From Phlebotomus papatasi (taxonomy: Eukaryota; Arthropoda; Insecta; Diptera; Psychodidae): DNA of 64,000 nucleotides. The stretch lies in the NCBI RefSeq assembly GCF_024763615.1, contig NC_077223.1, forward strand, positions 59,086,627-59,150,626, written 5' to 3'. Under the pieces are notes generated by a model. The model saw only the letters and a program-made list of their open reading frames with translations, was not told the origin of the DNA and did no database searches. Below, in pieces: positions 1 to 12,070 of the stretch. Every line of letters begins with the position of its first letter. Position 1 is the first letter of the stretch. A program made the translations under genes and the position numbers.

Positions 1-2515
1 TTTTGTAAACAACAATTTGGATGAATTATGTGAGAATGCAGCTAAGTTTCTTCAAATCCAGTTATTATCACGAAGATCTTTCGTCACATGCATTATTTAT
101 TTTGTCTAATAATATTTTTTAGCTTAAAACTCTGCATTTAGATCTGCAATAAATAAACTCTAACAGTTTGTACACTATCAAAATTATCACTATCACCCAA
201 AGTCGGGGTTAGTGTTCTTGCTTATTTAATTACAGTTCACTTATATGATCCATAAATTGTTTTCCCGCCTTATTTTAATTATCTTTATTTTGATTTACTT
301 CATTTGCATTCTGCTGCAGTTGTATACTCGCATAAACACGTAATGAAAGACAGAACGATAAGAAAATTGTCTGTCTTTTTACCAACTAATCTTTATGTAC
401 CTCTGAATCACTTTACGCTCATATTAAAATGTTTTTAAATCCAGAGCGTTCAAAAAAATGCTACTTATAATGTTTCCGTTCCCTTCGTGCTCTAAAAATT
501 TTGCGAAATTTTCTTTTTAAAATTATTTGTTACCTTGCAACTAAATTTTTTTTAACACATGAGCAGAAGATTAAAGCAGATTATTACAAGAAAGAAAAAA
601 TGGATTAAAATGGAAGTTCAAGTACGATATACCCAAAAACTTTGCCTTTAAATATTTACCAGCTATGCTTCCTTAAGATGTAATGCCAAAATAGAAGTTT
701 TTCACTATAATATTTTTTTTGAATTTTCCTAATAACCATAAAATATAATATATTTAATATAGAGGGAAGACTTATTATACCATCAATGGAAAATATAGTC
801 CACGCCACCTTATAAAAACTTTCTAATTCATTAGGCTTTTTTTTTATGTAAAACATTAATAGCACTGTAAAAATGGAGAACTCCTTTACAGGCTGTATAA
901 GTTACAGAAATATAAATTTTACCTAGGTTTTTATAAACGTAAGGATTTTTTTCACTTTTTAAAAATATCCACTAAATCAAAAAAAAATACCAGGCTGTGA
1001 CAGCCCTTTGATACAAATGTGAAGAGAAAAAACTTAAAAAAAAATCATAAAAACTAATTAAATAAACAGTCTTTTAGCTTTTTTTGTAAATTAGTCTAGA
1101 ACTAATCGAAGAAAGAAATTATAAAATTTCATTAGAAAAATAAAGATTATTATAAATAATAGGTACCAGACTAGAGTGTCTAAATTTATATTATGCATAA
1201 CCGCAATAGCTAGACTATTCCCTACAACATTTTTTAATGGCACAAAGAATAAAGTTGCATCTGCAAGTTTTGTGTTTTATTTCGAGAATAAATCTTTCAG
1301 TAAACCGGGTTTTCTATCGTGCATGTCTCAAGTTCAGAGCAATATTCTGGATTTCTTCAGACACAGAGTTTCACAAATGGAGCCAAATCAGTCGAGATGC
1401 ATTGAATTGAATGAATAATGTGGAGAGGCCAGAACCTTGATTTAACATGTGCAATTAATAACATTTTCCATTTTTCACATCATCTTTTTATTACTTCTTT
1501 GATCGTGACAAAATTTACAAGATCAATACACTTCCTTCTTAATGTTCTTTATTCAATTGTTTGCTTAATTAATCACATGTGATTGCTATATTTGCTTAAC
1601 TTTTTACAAAATTTATTAATGTTGTATTTTATAAAATTAGGATATATCAATCAATCTTAGTCAATTATTAAAAATGAGACTTTTCTTTTAATTGATTGTG
1701 TCATTGCTAAAAGTTTTTTTTTTAATTAGAACTGCAAAATAAAATAAATAATTAAAATTAAATTAAAAAATAAATTTTAGTTAGTAAAAATTCGAATTTT
1801 TACTGCTTGAATTTGACTGAAGTACTGATCAAATTTTATTTTCGTTAGTGATAAAACGGAGGGGAACGGTTTTTAGCCATCCATATATTCGTGATCAGGA
1901 AGTGGCCAAACACATTCTGGCAAAGTTTGGGGCCGATCGGAGGACATGAGGTTAAGTTAGGATTATAGTAGCTGAGATTGTTAAGAATCTCACCTAATAT
2001 TTTCTACTGTTTATTTTATAAATTTATATTTTTTTAAGTTAACCAGTTTGTAGTAAAATGATCATTTTAATAAAAATACTTCTAGTTTTGCTGCAACTTT
2101 ATTAATTATAAAGGTAATTTGAAAAATGGAAAGATACTTTCCATGAGATTAAACAACGGATCTGTTTTTTTTAAATATATTATTATTATTATTAAACTTT
2201 TAAGGCTTTGTTAATATCGCCTTTGGTTTTGAGTGTTTAACGAATTTTATGCATTTTTTTAAGATTTTGTGTGTATGTAGAATTTTGGTTGTTTTTTAAA
2301 ATAAACTAGTGCAAATTTACGTATAAACATGTTAATAATTTTAAAGGCATAGTTAAGCAGAAGTTTCGAAAAACTTGAATTAATGTTTAATGTTTTTTGC
2401 CAGAAAATTATTTTATTAATTTAGTAGTGGTTTAAATCTTTGAGAAGAGTATGAATTTTAAACCAAATTGTACGCAAAATTTTAAAATCGATTTTATCCG
2501 GAAATATAAGATATA
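1..2515. other. AT-rich DNA, no feature recognised
   Basis: No gene, long inverted repeat or repeat match seen. A short GC-richer patch at about 1858-1960 has no identifiable content. Confidence 0.6.
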
Positions 2516-2673
2516 CGGTAAGATGGGATAATTTGGAATCATGTCTGATTTGAAACTTTGAGATTTTTTAACAATTTTAGATGGCAAAAGGAAAAAACAA
2601 CGAACTCTTTGACCATTTGAAACTGTGAGAAAATCCCAAAATAGACATGATTCCGAATTACCCCATCATACCC
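2516..2673. mobile_element. MITE, 30-bp inverted ends, family GGTAAGATGGGATAA
   Basis: Left end GGTAAGATGGGATAATTTGG and the inverted right end GGTATGATGGGGTAATTCGG continue for about 30 bp with few mismatches. TA lies on both sides (2514-2515, 2674-2675), as expected for Tc1/mariner-type insertion. There is no coding capacity. Relatives lie at 12488-12664 and 56697-57263. Confidence 0.75.
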
Positions 2674-3539
2674 TAGGCGCCTAAACTTTACATAATTTTA
2701 TAAGCAACAAATTTTTTAAAAACCCATTGTGTACAAAACTTTAAAGTCGATTATCTAGGAAATTAGAAGAAATAGACCCCCTAAACTTGTCATTTTGTTT
2801 TTTTTTTCTTGGAAAGTATTTGTCCCAAATTTGTATTCAAAATTTAAATTACTACACTAATCCTAATTTATGTTTACTGGTTCGTAACTGATTACCACCA
2901 GTTTCAATTTGTCTAAAATTTAAATCGTAAAAGAAATCCAAAATCCAAACTGATTTCATTTGGTTAAGAAGCGAATGCTCTCCAGTAAAATTTTGAATTT
3001 TGACGTTTGAAATCCTTAAAAAACATACTATCTAAATCAATTTTAAAACTGATACTTACACTTATAAATTTTTTGTAGCCCTAAGGATGTACAATCGGAC
3101 AAGTAACAGGAATTTTTTTTGAAAAATTATCAAAAATCAAATTATTAGTTTTGTTTACTCTTTTTGGAGTTTTAGCACTAAAATTAACCCTTAAAATATT
3201 TTTTGTAAAAACGGAGTTACATATTTAACCGGCCTGGCCATCCAAAATTTATTTCGGCATCGAAACACTTTCGGATTCAGGAACATCCAAAACCAATACC
3301 CTTTGTATATGAGCTCGATTGCAGATGGTTGATTGTGAGCTTATGTTATGAGCCGTATAGCTTATAACACTATAAAGCTGTCGGTATTGCGCGACTTTTA
3401 AGGTGTAAAATGCACCAGAATAAACGAATTTTCGTTTAGTATATAGTGCATTCATGGGCTGAATTTTTTCTCCCCCCATTGACTTATGTACGTATATTTT
3501 GCCCCAGTATTTCTGACGTAACATGACGGTACTTCTCCA
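2674..3539. other. No feature recognised
   Basis: AT-rich. A 91-codon minus-strand frame at 3249-3524 resembles no protein and is not counted. Confidence 0.5.
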
Positions 3540-3900
3540 ATATATACCCCTATTTTCCCGGGATATGGCATGACGTCACGAAGCAACTACCCCTCTTGAG
3601 ACACTGGGTGCCTCAAAAGAGGGTAGCTTTAGTCATGTATGGGGAGACAATGGCCCAGTGGCAGTGTCCGAGACACACAGCCGACGATCAATGTTTCCCC
3701 ACACAAACAAAACACATGACCCACTTAAGTGCCATTAGGTGGAATAGCATTTGAGATGTATGCACTCAAAAGAGCATTATCCATCGCAAAATTTCGAGCA
3801 TCATCAAATCAACCCCCGCGGATGGTCAGTTCGGCGAAAGCACCTCTCATCGGGCTTATCGGGATATGGGAATAAATAAATCTGATGCTGATGTTTGGAA
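3540..3900. promoter_or_regulatory. GC-richer island with a perfect CRE palindrome
   Basis: This stretch is clearly richer in G+C than its AT-rich surroundings and has no repeat signature I could find. It contains TGACGTCA at 3571-3578, a perfect cAMP response element half-site pair. No gene is visible beside it. It could be an enhancer, a promoter of an unseen transcript, or an old gene remnant. Confidence 0.25.
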
Positions 3901-4471
3901 AGTGGAGAGAAATCTCTCGAGTTAAAGTGATATCATCCAAGAGCAATAGACCACAATTGTGCTATAATACTCTTATCATTGTGATTACACATGAATGATT
4001 TTCATTCACATTATCACAATCTTTAATGATTCAGCTCCATTGCAAAGTTTGTATTTTTTTTATTTTTTGTTTTATTTTTAAAAACTTGTACATTCATTTT
4101 GCTGTTGGTATACTTTGGTGTAGCCTTTGGAAGAAGTTCTCGTGATTTTAATAAGGTTCTTCTTAAGAATAGGTAAATTATCAGGAAGGAGCAAATTTCA
4201 AAATATATAAATTAATTGATTTTCTTTGAATAAATACTGTTTTATTTACTTTATTTGTATTTAAACAATAACCGAGCACATCAATTTTAAGTTATGTGTT
4301 ATTAGATTTATTTTATAAATTTAATAAAATATTTTATTAAAGAAAAAGAAAGGTAAGCTAATATTCAATATTTAACATAAATAATTCATCATATCTTACA
4401 ATCTTTCATATTCAAAATTAATTAATGATGTTATAAAATTTTATTTGAACTTCAAAAAAATTTAGAAAAAT
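3901..4471. other. AT-rich spacer
   Basis: Nothing recognised apart from a near-palindrome around ATTGTGATTACACATGAAT at 3977-4020. Confidence 0.5.
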
Positions 4472-4522
4472 TCGGGATTTTGGCTTTCGGGATTTTGGCT
4501 TTCGAGATTTTGACCGGGACCC
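4472..4522 (+). repeat. 17-bp tandem repeat, element-end fragment
   Basis: Three units of about 17 bp with core CGGGATTTTGGCTTT, ending GACCGGGACCCGG. The same units form the inverted ends of the element at 27641-27906, so this is probably one surviving end of that family. Confidence 0.6.
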
Positions 4523-4790
4523 GGTAACAGATATCAACCCAATATTCTCGATTATCTTTCCATCATGTTTATCCTTATCTCTTCCTTTCTCCTTCAAAAA
4601 CATATTCATCTCACACACGGTTCATACAAAAATTTTCATTTTTAATATATTTTGAAAATTTCCCAATAACGGGAAGATTCTGTAAGTAAAGTAAAGTTAG
4701 TAAATTCACTTGTGAGACTTTGCCTCAAGTCATTGATATAAAGCATCATTACTAACTGATCAACTTGGCCATTTAGTACATTATTTAGTT

Positions 4791-4928
4791 CAGAGGTGTA
4801 CAAAAACCCTTGAAATCGAATTAACGTCAAAAAATAAGCAGTTACAGTAGCATTTTGACCGTTTTGACCATTGACGTACATGTTTCATTTGACGTTTATT
4901 CGGTTTCAACGGTTTTTGCACGCCTCTG
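4791..4928. mobile_element. hAT MITE, CAGAGG family, copy 1
   Basis: 138 bp, nearly all arm: the left arm from CAGAGGTGTACAAAAACC and the inverted right arm from CAGAGGCGTGCAAAAACC match over about 40 bp. It is bounded by a perfect 8-bp duplication ATTTAGTT (4783-4790 and 4929-4936), the hAT signature. It has a sister copy at 11314. Confidence 0.88.
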
Positions 4929-5258
4929 ATTTAGTTTACAAAGGAGAATAGGCAAAATGGGCAAAATGGTCTAATCTTCCGTCATGAGTTGGACCTGGTA
5001 GTTACTCGCAAAAATAACAAGTTTCTTTAATCAACCCGAAAAAATGTAGTAACAGCATTAAAGCATATAAAGTGTGCTTAAGAATGGAGTTGAATTATTT
5101 TTTATTACACCCCCCCCCCCCCTTTTCTGCAGTTTTGGCTAATCTTACGTTGTTTGTGTCAAAGATCAATTTATAAAGAACTTAAGGAAGATTTTCTCAG
5201 AACAAACTATATATCTACCTTTTCGTTTTCGTGTAATATTCCAGGTTTACCTGATAAG

Positions 5259-6387
5259 CAGGGCCGTAGCTAGAGTTGAATTTAAGGTAGGGCATCAGTA
5301 GTTAAAGGTAGGGCATTCATCAATATTTTTGATTGATCTATTTTGGTTAGTCGATTTCCGTCCCACTTCACTTGAATGTAAGTGAATGATATAAAACAAA
5401 AAAAATGTTTTTCAAAAAAGACAAATTTTAAAAATAAAACATATTATTCTAATTCTCCGATGCATATACTTAAAGGGTCACGTGGGTCAAAATTGACAAA
5501 AAACAGCAGATTTTGTTCTAATTTCTTTTCAACATAATAAAAAATATAATTAATTCAAGCTCTTAGGCATATAAAAGTACAACATTCAGACTATATTTTC
5601 TGAAATTTTCATTTAAAAATGTATCCAGTGAGACTTGATTTTTGGAGACATTTTTGAAAAAACATACTTTTCTGTGGAGAAGATTTTTTCGAAATTGGTT
5701 CATCTGGAAACCCAAAACCAAATATTTCCTGTTACCTGACGGGTTAAACTAGGCTTTGAACGAAGGAATTTAAATAAGGTTTCAATGACTAAATTTTTAA
5801 AAATGTTAAATGAAAAATTTAGAAAATATGGGTTATGTTAATGTTGTATTTTTATATTCATAAGAACTTAAATTTAATATTTTTTAATATGCTGAAAAAA
5901 ATTGAGAAATTATTGTATTTTTACAGTCTTCTTGATCCACGTAACCCCTTAACTATCTTGAGAATGCGTAAATAAGAAGAGGAAATATATTGAGTTTTTT
6001 TATGTAAGAAATGTAAGAATCTTTGCGCTCATTTTGCAGAGAACAATTGAAAAACATTATTTCATTTAATTATTCATCAAATAATTGAAATTTCAACTCA
6101 TTAATAACAATGCCAAATTCATGGATAAATATTCTATTTTATTTTTTTTAAGATGTTTGAGAAAATATTTAAATATTTTACAAAATTATTGTTTAACTTT
6201 AAATACGATTTTAACCAATTGCATTAAGCACTTCAATCGATCACTCTATTAGTTTAGATGTATATCCCATATCATACTACCAACAGTTTACTTAGAACAT
6301 TATCTTAGTTTCTGGTTTTTAAGGTAGGGTATTGGAAGTTTTAAGGTAGGGCATTGCCCCTCAATGTCTCCCAGCGCTACGGCCCTG
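5259..6387. mobile_element. Non-autonomous hAT element with perfect 8-bp TSD
   Basis: 1129 bp with ends CAGGGCCGTAGC / GCTACGGCCCTG. The duplication CTGATAAG stands at 5251-5258 and 6388-6395, without mismatch. CAGGG...CCCTG ends and 8-bp duplications are typical of hAT. A GGTAGGGCAT motif recurs just inside both ends (about 5286, 5310, 6324 and 6344). There is no transposase frame. A TTAA-flanked element is nested inside (5474-5948). Confidence 0.9.
5474..5948. mobile_element. TTAA-flanked element nested in the hAT element (piggyBac-like)
   Basis: Ends AGGGTCACGTGGGTCAA and, inverted, GGGGTTACGTGGATCAA, with TTAA on both sides (5470-5473, 5949-5952). TTAA duplication is diagnostic of piggyBac-type insertion. 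475 bp, non-coding. Parts of its interior recur in the fold-back DNA at 34.5-35.4 kb. Confidence 0.65.
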
Positions 6388-6827
6388 CTGATAAGTCTTT
6401 GAATATCCTTCAAATTCATGAAAAGGTTTTAAGTAAGGAAATGTCTTCTATATGCAGAAATATTCTCCTAGGGAAAAATAATTGAGATCCCTGAAGATCG
6501 AAGTATAAGGGATAGCCGACAGCGATAGAACAGAGCTAGGTTTTTCAGGACAATCTGTCCTTCCGGTGAGCTTCGGAATTTGTTGATCAAACACACAATT
6601 TCACCAGAGCTTTCGATACTTATTGTGTCTTCCTCAGTGGTTCTTGGTTAGTCTTTTCTTTGGGATTTTTGTCACTAATTCCTCTACTTTCTTATGAATC
6701 AATTTTTTGAGTTTGGTTAGGAGAGAATTTTCATCTCTCTTTTTTACACAGCGAACGGACTGATACCATCGCTATGAATCACCATTTTAATATTAGGAAG
6801 GGATAATAGATATGGATAATATCATAA
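6388..6827. other. Spacer between two transposons
   Basis: No gene or repeat recognised. It continues the sequence interrupted by the hAT element. Confidence 0.5.
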
Positions 6828-7692
6828 GGGTAAATTAAGCTAATTCAAAACCTGCTCCAAATGGAACTTTTTCGCTACTCCAAATGGGAACGTCATTGTT
6901 TTCATAATAAATACAGTACGAAATTATTATATTTATATATTTCCTATACCACAGTTTCAGTATTTAGTTAATTTTGCTCCAAATAAAGCGACAATCCATT
7001 CATATTCACAAATTTTAATTTGTTAATTTCTCAGAAAAATTAATAGTGTACCTTTTCACCATAGAATTTTTCATCGATCGACCATGTTTTCCAATGAAAA
7101 ACACAATGAGGTGACTCTTGTTTATTTGTTTTGTTTAACATTTATGTCCTTTTCCTGGCTAATTTTAGTTAAATTAGGTGATAATCTTTATTATTAACGG
7201 TACGTAAAGTTTTCAAATGTAATAATTACCTATATCGTGAACAAAAAGGGTTTTTCTGGAGTGTCTGCAAATGCTTCAATTGGAAACTCCGGAAATATGA
7301 TTTTTTTGGAGAGATTTTCTTATTGTTTTAGATGGGAAAGGAGAAAAGACCAGGAATAAGAACAAATCCTGCACTCAGGAGCAACTCAACAAGGTTTAGG
7401 AAGCCTTTCGTTGTGGTTTCACTTACACTGTTTGTCTCCAATTAGAAACTTTCCCTTGTCTCCATTTAGATTAATATATTTCCAATAGAAGCATTTTACG
7501 CTAGCGTATTTTTCTTGCATTTAAGAAGTTTTCAAATTATATCTAAAGAATTTTCACTAAACAGTAACATTCTAGAAAAGTCAATGAGCAAATTTATGTA
7601 ATTCTCTTCAGAAGAAAATATGAACTCAATGTGTTGAATCTTCAGTCAAAGTTAAAGCGTCTGGAAATGGTTTTGAATTAGGACATTTACCC
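6828..7692. mobile_element. 865-bp MITE, GGGTAAATTAAGCTAATTC family, copy 1
   Basis: The left end GGGTAAATTAAGCTAATTC and the inverted right end GGGTAAATGTCCTAATTC are similar over about 25 bp. TAA lies directly outside both ends, suggesting a 3-bp duplication as in PIF/Harbinger. There is no long reading frame. A closely similar copy in the same orientation begins at 63180. Confidence 0.75.
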
Positions 7693-9932
7693 TAATATAC
7701 TGTTTTATTTTAACTCTGAGACCATCAGTATCAGTTAATATCTCGAGTTCAGTCCATCATTAAATCGGTAGCAACTTGTGGAGCAATCGATGAGTGTATT
7801 ATTGAACAGTTAATTAAGAAATCATTCACCTCCTGCTCGCAACCACTCAGCAATGTCCCATTTTGAGCACCCTGTTGAAATTCTTACGGGGATGAAGAAC
7901 AATGACAATTTGTACATGGAATATTAGGGGAAACATATCCCGAGAACAAAACAATTTCAGAATATGGCTTTGTCTCGAGATTCTTTCACTCTTCCATGTG
8001 CAGTAATATTATGTTTTGGGGGCAAAATAGTTACCACCACATGTGAGTGAAAAAGCTAGGAGAGGGATAAAAGCCAGCCATTTCTGGGTGAATTCCTAGC
8101 GCATGCCTGGTCAGAAGCTTTTTAGTTAGTGAGGGAGATGATTTCGGGAAAATTGTTGCGAAAATTCTAGCTCGTTATATGGTTGAATTTAGCAGGATTT
8201 TGTGTTTAATAGGTTACTGTGGAAGACATAGAGTTATCAAATAGTGCAATAAGAGTGTGGAAAATTAAATTTGATGGCTTTTAGTGACTAATTAAGAGAT
8301 GTGAAAATGATATTTTGCGTAGGGTACCGTCTCATTGCATCCACCCCAAAAAGCACCAACACCAAAGCACTTTTTACCATGCTGAATATATACCCGTGTT
8401 CGTTCTCTACCTCAACACATATTCCTTGAAGGGAGAACCGATAAAACAGGGGCCAACAGACGCGCTTTCATCCTCAGCGCCAGTCTTCATTGAGTGTTCC
8501 AACGTCTTAGTTGTTCGGATTAGTAGTGCCCACATTCGCTGGGAAATTTTCTCTAATAGCCTCAAATAATTGCAGTTTTTTCCTATCACAAAAATTCCCC
8601 CCTTTCTCTGCCATTGCTCTCAGTGAAATTTAATAATCTGCATTCTAAAATTCTAATGAAAATGTAACATTAAATTCAGTATCTAACAAGGATTACATTA
8701 CGAGGCTATTGAATGTTGTACAATGTAATTCACAGAGTGTTATATAAAAGTTAATATACTAAATGAACCCCTAAAGTGATTGAGTTGATGATAATTCAAG
8801 TGTTTTTTTAAACCAATATTGATGATTACATATAATTGAAAATCTGGGAAAATTTTATCTTCTTCGCAAAAAAATGAAACTGAAATAGAATTTTTACATT
8901 AAAAAAAATCGTGTTCCAAAATCTTAATACCCTCACCTCACGCGAAAAAAAGAGAAATCCTCGATGGTGGAAAATGTGGTACAGAAAATAAGGAAAATCC
9001 ATTCACCCCTATATTCCATATCACGAATCCCGTACATAATATAGATTTGTGCACTATAACTAAGTATATATGTAAAATAGTACATAGCAATTTGACTTAA
9101 TTTTCCACACACTTCATCCCTCTTCCACAATTTCTCTTTTCATCCTTCTTCTGGGAATTAGTCCGGAAAAATAGTCTCTTTGAGTAATTCAATGCTCCCT
9201 TATTTTCTCACAAACCACTCAACATGACCACTTTTTCCCATTTATTCACCCCTATTTCTAGAAAAAAAATAAAAAAAGAAATCTTTTTTTCTGTACCCAT
9301 ACTGCCAAAATTTTCCCCTTTGTTCGTATGATGTTGGGGAATAAGGAAAGCTCTGGAAATGTGTGAAAATCTTCATTATATACCACAATACTCACACTTT
9401 TGCACGAAAATATATATTCCCAGAATTTTCAGTTAAAGCACATTTTGGAAGATAAATACTCTTAAATATATTATTTTAAATTAATTTTTTTGTGTGCAAA
9501 AGGAATAATAAAGAACTGTGATCTCCATTGAGAAAAAGTTTCAGTTATTACTGCTTCAATGATCGTTCTGGAAAACACCTTCATGCATGTAAGTGCTAAG
9601 TTTGAATCAATTTATTTCTGGCTCAACAAAAATGAAACATTTTCATTTCGTCGGTGCCACTTACCGTAGTATCATAACTGAAAAGTGCTAATAATTAAAA
9701 TGAGATTTTATGGGCCGAAAATAGACAAATAAAACTGGAGTAGAAATCTCTTTCGGCAAACAGTTTTCGAATAAAAATATCCTCGTTTAAACAGACTTTT
9801 ATTAATTTAGTAGCACTAAAAATCCTATCAATTAGAAAAATCCAAAATATTTATTTTTGTATAAAATAATTATAATTTTTTAAAACAATACTTAAAATAC
9901 TTTTATCGTAGCAGTAGTCCTTTGTATTCATA
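7693..9932. other. Unassigned, part GC-richer (about 7790-8600)
   Basis: The 8315-8590 part is less AT-rich and has overlapping open frames on both strands (84 and 60 codons), neither with a recognisable product. It could be an untranslated exon or regulatory DNA. The rest is AT-rich without features. Confidence 0.4.
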
Positions 9933-10150
9933 GGGGAAAGTGCCCATGCTTGATACCATTGGAAGCTTCGTAATGACTAAATTTTCTATGTTTCACAATA
10001 TTATGTGACTCTTTGCAACCATATTTTAAAAACTATGGAAAAGTGGCTAGTTTTTTTTAAATATATTGCGGAGTCACGTTTATTGAGAAACATAGGACAA
10101 CTTTAGTCATTACGAAGCTTCCAATGGTATCAAGCATGGACACTTTCCCC
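9933..10150. mobile_element. MITE with ~50-bp inverted arms (GGGGAAAGTG ends)
   Basis: Left arm GGGGAAAGTGCCCATGCTTG is mirrored at 10098-10150 with very few differences. About 218 bp in all. TA lies on the left side only. A right-half relative sits at 36783-36867. The interior holds no gene. Confidence 0.8.
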
Positions 10151-10440
10151 TTCCTATATTTGCATTGTATGGAAATAGAGTCAGTTACGACAAATGGATA
10201 TAATGTATATCCTGAATCAAGTTTTATTGAAAATTTATTTTTATTTATACTCTCTTCTTCAGAATTTTCTTGTGTGACCTCTGAGATTGACCCTTCCTTG
10301 CTATAAGAGCAACCATTGGTTTAGCTTGGTTAATCACATCACACTTCTTACCCTTTACGGACGAGAGGGTCAGAAAAAATCACTTTTCCGACTTTTTAGA
10401 GCAAAACACGACTTAGGATTTAGGATGGCTGTAGGAAAAA

Positions 10441-10480
10441 TTTCATTTTTGGGTCACCGGTGACCCAATCGATCTTATAG
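10441..10480. repeat. Perfect 16-bp palindrome
   Basis: GGGTCACCGGTGACCC at about 10453-10468 is a perfect palindrome in otherwise AT-rich DNA. It lies in a segment that begins and ends with AGGGT-like motifs (about 10370, 10481) and may be part of another worn element. Confidence 0.4.
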
Positions 10481-10544
10481 GGTTAAAAAAAAATCCCTCA
10501 TTACTAAAAGTCTGATCAATGTTAAGCCCAATAAATGGATCTAA

Positions 10545-10745
10545 GGGCCCAAATAGTTTCAGGCTGATTCTCAAGAATATTTATCCTGTAAAATTTTGCA
10601 GTAGGTAAAGGAAGTTTTTGCAGAGACGTCTTATCGAGGATCCTAAGTCGTCAGTGTATGATACTTTATAATGAAGCTCTAATCATTACTGCCAAATTTC
10701 ACAGGAAAATTATTCTAGAGGATCAGCCTGAGTCTATTTGGGCCC
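10545..10745. mobile_element. TAA-flanked MITE, GGGCCCAAATAG ends
   Basis: 201 bp. Arms begin GGGCCCAAATAGTTTCAGGC and, inverted, GGGCCCAAATAGACTCAGGC, and stay complementary for roughly 50 bp. TAA stands on both sides (10542-10544, 10746-10748), suggesting PIF/Harbinger type. The same family forms the middle layer of the nest at 56.7-57.3 kb, and a partial copy lies at about 30058-30110. Confidence 0.78.
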
Positions 10746-10914
10746 TAAGGCCTCGCTGTGTACATTGTCTTAATAGGCAAGATTTTTGAGAAAATTTTAA
10801 GATTAGATATTAAGGTCGAAACGATCCATTTGATGTAAAAGAAAATAAAACATTTTACTGCACGAACTCAAAGAGCAGTAATCGTCTTTTTTCAACTTGT
10901 GATCATGCTAGACC

Positions 10915-11310
10915 TTAAACGGTAACAGATATCGACTTCTGGTTTTCGATGACCCCCAATAAAAAACAATATCTCTAGACGTTTTTTCCACCCCCTACCT
11001 TCTCCATCCCCTCCAAAACTATGTTTTTATCTCAAAAATGACCCAAGTTTTTTCAATGATTTTCCGGATATGTTTTAGAGGTAGTCCAGGCGAACATTTC
11101 GTCCAAACATACCTATGACCGGAAAATTCGCCATTTTGAATTATTGAGTTTGAAGTATATTCGGTCAACCACTTTGAGGTCCCATTTTTCAAACAATTTG
11201 GTTAAATTTGGATTTTTTGAACAGGTATTAAAATTTAAAAACCGGATGCATCGGTCTTTATCGGTGATGAATCGGTTAAGTATCGACTTTTTTGATTTTC
11301 AAATGCTTTT
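10915..11310 (+). repeat. Old dispersed repeat (GATGACCCCC / CTCCAAAACTATG family)
   Basis: It shares an ordered series of motifs (GTAACAGATATCGA, GATGACCCCC, CCCCTCCAAAACTATG, GTTTTAGAGGTAGTCCAGGC, then CGGTT-rich sequence) with the repeats at 19076, 58676, 61400 and 62610. Interrupted by the hAT MITE at 11314. Type unknown. Confidence 0.55.
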
Positions 11311-11313
11311 ATG

Positions 11314-11441
11314 CAGAGGCATACAAGAACCGTTGAAACCGAATAAACGTCAAAAGAAACATGTACATCAATGGTCAAAACGCTACCAGAACAAATTTAT
11401 TTTGACGTTTATTTGGTTTAAACGGTTCTTGCACTCCTCTG
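11314..11441. mobile_element. hAT MITE, CAGAGG family, copy 2
   Basis: 128 bp with arms starting CAGAGGCATACAAGAACC and (inverted) CAGAGGAGTGCAAGAACC. A perfect 8-bp duplication CTTTTATG lies at 11306-11313 and 11442-11449. It is inserted in the old CGGTT-type repeat. The open frame crossing it (11144-11467) is an accident of the repeats. Confidence 0.9.
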
Positions 11442-11540
11442 CTTTTATGATTTATGAATCAATTTGATCTCTAGTAGACCAGTAAACAGCAAAAGATCTT
11501 TATAAGCGTATTTTTTTGGTCAATGAAATGGATTCATGAA

Positions 11541-11975
11541 ATTATACACGGTGATGACTTTTGTACTTTCTTCTCCTTTATTCTCTCAGTACGTCGTTTC
11601 GGAGGCAGATTTCCTCCTTTCTCAGATCTACAAATACATTTTTGAATCAAATTTCAGACAATTTTTGAAAAGACTTACCGTTTAGGGGAAAGTGGCCTGC
11701 CTTTGAATGCGGCAGCCTTTTAATACTTCAATTTTTCTCTTATTTCCAAAAACTAAAATTCCATTTTGTTAATCGAAGTTAATTAAAAATAGTTAATTGT
11801 GTGTTTTTGAGACTGTTCGTATTGTTTGTAAATATTTTCAAAAATTGTCCGAAATTTGATTCAAAAATGTATTTGTAGACCTGAGGAAGGAAAAAATCTG
11901 CCTCCGAAACGTCATACTGAGAGAATAAAGGAGAAGAAAGTATAAAGGTCATCACCGTGCACCGTGTGTGTATAA
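11541..11975. mobile_element. Fold-back element with ~130-bp inverted arms
   Basis: The left arm 11541-11671 (from ATTATACACGGTGATGAC to ACAATTTTTGAAAA) is repeated inverted at about 11836-11975 with modest divergence. Both arms contain the CTTCTCCTTTATTCTCTCAG block. The loop holds a GGGGAAAGTGGCC end motif at 11694, possibly a MITE end inserted later. Confidence 0.7.
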
Positions 11976-12004
11976 TTTCCTGACAGCAAAAGATCATGCG
12001 AAAA

Positions 12005-12070
12005 ACTAATTCAAGGAGAGCTCTATCTCGTGACTTCGAGCATTCCGCAAAGCTAGGACGCTTTGCGCTT
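12005..12070 (+). repeat. Fragment of the CGCTTTGC repeat end
   Basis: The segment with GTGACTTCGAGCATTCCGC, AAAGC and GACGCTTTGC matches the end motif seen at 19860, 20165, 58690 and 59585. Confidence 0.5.

Noticed and set aside
8315..8589. Gene at the GC-richer patch
   Set aside because: Open frames exist on both strands but neither has a recognisable domain, convincing splice sites or a supporting neighbour.
11144..11467. 107-codon + strand gene
   Set aside because: The frame runs across the old dispersed repeat and the hAT MITE at 11314, including its 8-bp duplication.
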